6,762 bases of DNA, taken from NCBI GenBank assembly GCA_027023915.1, contig JALVUB010000190.1, positions 1 through 6,762 on the forward strand, in the 5' to 3' direction. Under the pieces are notes generated by a model, which saw only the letters and a program-made list of their open reading frames with translations, had not been told where the DNA came from and searched no databases. The stretch is from Sedimenticola sp. GTDB taxonomy: Bacteria > Pseudomonadota > Gammaproteobacteria > Chromatiales > Chromatiaceae. The translations under genes and the position numbers were made by a program. Position 1 is the stretch's first letter. Each line of letters starts with the position of its first letter. Below are positions 6,301 to 6,762 of the stretch, one piece after another.

Positions 6301-6762
6301 GTAGGCACAGAGCCTGATCCGGCGGGTCAGCGGATAGAGACTTTCGAAGTGGAAGGCGGCATTGCCCGGATTGTGGCCCAGGGTGATTGGGTCGTTGACA
6401 AAGGCAGGCAGATCAGCCGCCTTGCCGGCACCCTTCGCGCCGACGACATGGGCACACTGTTGCGTCAGGCGCTGGCGCTGGATTCCCTCAGCGGTGGCGG
6501 CTCCCGGCTGGCGTTCGATCTCCACTGGCCCGGCGCGCCTTTTCTGTTCGATCTGGCTCGTGTACGGGGCCAGATGCGGCTCGACATGACGGCGGGCCGG
6601 TTTCTAAACCTAAAGCCGGGAGCCGCCAGGGTGCTGGGGCTGCTCAATGTGAACACGCTCGGCCGCCGGCTGCGGCTGGATTTTTCAGATCTTTACAAAA
6701 AGGGACTGGCGTTCGACAACATCACCGGAACTTTCCGCATGGCCAACGGCGTGGTTTACAGC
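3370..6762 (+). CDS. yhdP: YhdP family AsmA-like lipid transport protein (C-terminus cut by window edge)
   Basis: YhdP belongs with TamB and YdbH to the AsmA-like, repeating beta-groove proteins thought to bridge the periplasm and carry phospholipids to the outer membrane. It is anchored in the inner membrane by an N-terminal helix. Here 1131 codons are visible and open to the window edge. The hydrophobic N-terminus spans about residues 2-40, with the anchor near 19-40 (YFALMAATMAKVISFAIAVYL). Next comes the family start ALASRLIGMPVRVARIDSDWHGF (49-71), matching GMPVEASQLSASWQNFGP of E. coli. A long beta-rich DUF3971/AsmA-like region follows, with HDGHFEVLFEAEKLSLAYHPEWPTL aligning to HNEGQFEVLVPLRNAKFAFQPDWPAL. 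The final 34 residues (GRRLRLDFSDLYKKGLAFDNI...) match the segment about 100 residues before the end of the 1266-residue E. coli protein. The start is taken as TTG 3370, overlapping the rng stop by 4 nt, with GGTG (3361-3364) as a possible ribosome binding site. The first ATG (3439) would cut into the membrane anchor. Family is confident; start is moderate. Confidence 0.93.
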   Translation, partial: MILLGLLLRGIVRLFGRLAYFALMAATMAKVISFAIAVYLEHHPHKVEALASRLIGMPVRVARIDSDWHGFTPRIWLRGLSLGEEGEMLKLGDVLATTALAALPHWPKTMPVAFYLTGVQVHVVRNKEGMIKIVGLPKSRGGHAALPALLRIYDASVVWDDQKRHIKLIEKHLDLQLLSRGDEGRLLARWGDRPLRLIGRLKDMRTGARWSARFWVRGEKLDPSDILAPYLPSSLMLRAAPMDFQLWSRWQNGRHQSSRLLFHLANAKLANNSGVRLELKRLQGDLFFQRQKDGWRLQAKGIRLQAAQAPQQAPTAFDMRLAAGELSLWVQTLNIAAIAPLVHLAPLSEASRQALEALQPEGRLQNIHLRWRPGQKDWRLGGQLADIHFKPWKKAPGFSGLGGDLLVKPGWARLKLNSKYATVELPRLFRQPLSLALLDGVLTWQKNADGWRLDSPLLSAANSDIQTVTRLHLSKRQGHPLFADIQTDFLNGDGSSARLYYPVGIMKPKLIKWLDRSILFGRVRKGRFLLRGPLRHFPFHNTHDGHFEVLFEAEKLSLAYHPEWPTLQQTVGEVRFLNNSLEIHSPQARIYNSVVKQARVRIATLKPLAPLEITGLVEGPLADELRLLRETPLKKRLARRVAGLDLQGEGRLSATISIALHTHKYHFDGTLDFDDARLLWVPQNLTVDHLKGQLHIDNRGLDGKGIQAEALEGKLTIAVRTGRNATTISARGRIPAVGLVRQYPLLAALQPRGAVKADVVLDLPNYGAAGKMPIRLHIASNMQGMALALPPPLEKSEQQSRPLTFDLRFFKQGQKLDMKMGGALALSALLNAGSHLQLTARLSRLPLRPWVRWFHGDVLGKAQGRLKIDHLELRSNSLEAPPLMAKDLVLKLDQANDRWRGTIDSSAVAGRLSLSPGKGRKVLTLDLDKLYLTTSADKSGNKRIPAEKVTPDPSDMPLLRLRARRLRFNQADLGSLTVGTEPDPAGQRIETFEVEGGIARIVAQGDWVVDKGRQISRLAGTLRADDMGTLLRQALALDSLSGGGSRLAFDLHWPGAPFLFDLARVRGQMRLDMTAGRFLNLKPGAARVLGLLNVNTLGRRLRLDFSDLYKKGLAFDNITGTFRMANGVVYS

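Overview
The window is chromosomal DNA of a fairly GC-rich proteobacterium, most likely a gammaproteobacterium. The coding sequences resemble the E. coli proteins RlmH, YhdE (Maf), RNase G, YhdP and TmcA along most of the length visible here. The order maf-rng-yhdP is the one E. coli has between mreD and tldD. Species and genus cannot be told from this sequence.

Layout. Positions 1-297 (minus strand) hold the first 99 codons of tmcA, a tRNA(Met) cytidine acetyltransferase, cut by the left edge. Positions 298-572 are the divergent intergenic region. Most of it is a 160-168 bp non-coding element bounded by perfect 23-bp inverted repeats with palindromic CATG ends, which looks like a small non-autonomous transposon (MITE). 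A tightly packed plus-strand run follows: a 93-residue protein I do not recognise (573-854), rlmH (865-1338), maf/yhdE (1343-1906), rng (1922-3373) and yhdP (from 3370, cut by the right edge about 100 residues before its expected end). The gaps are 10, 4 and 15 nt, and rng and yhdP overlap by 4 nt. No terminator is visible between the genes, so the run is read as one operon.

How the genes work together. RlmH and TmcA modify 23S rRNA and tRNA. RNase G matures the 16S rRNA 5' end and turns over mRNA. Maf hydrolyses non-canonical or surplus nucleotides. YhdP is an inner-membrane-anchored, AsmA-like protein implicated in phospholipid traffic to the outer membrane. This is a housekeeping region, and I see no defence, secondary-metabolite or phage system.

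The parts worth a second look are the MITE-like element between the divergent genes, the unknown small gene where rsfS would commonly precede rlmH, and the non-ATG overlapping start of yhdP.
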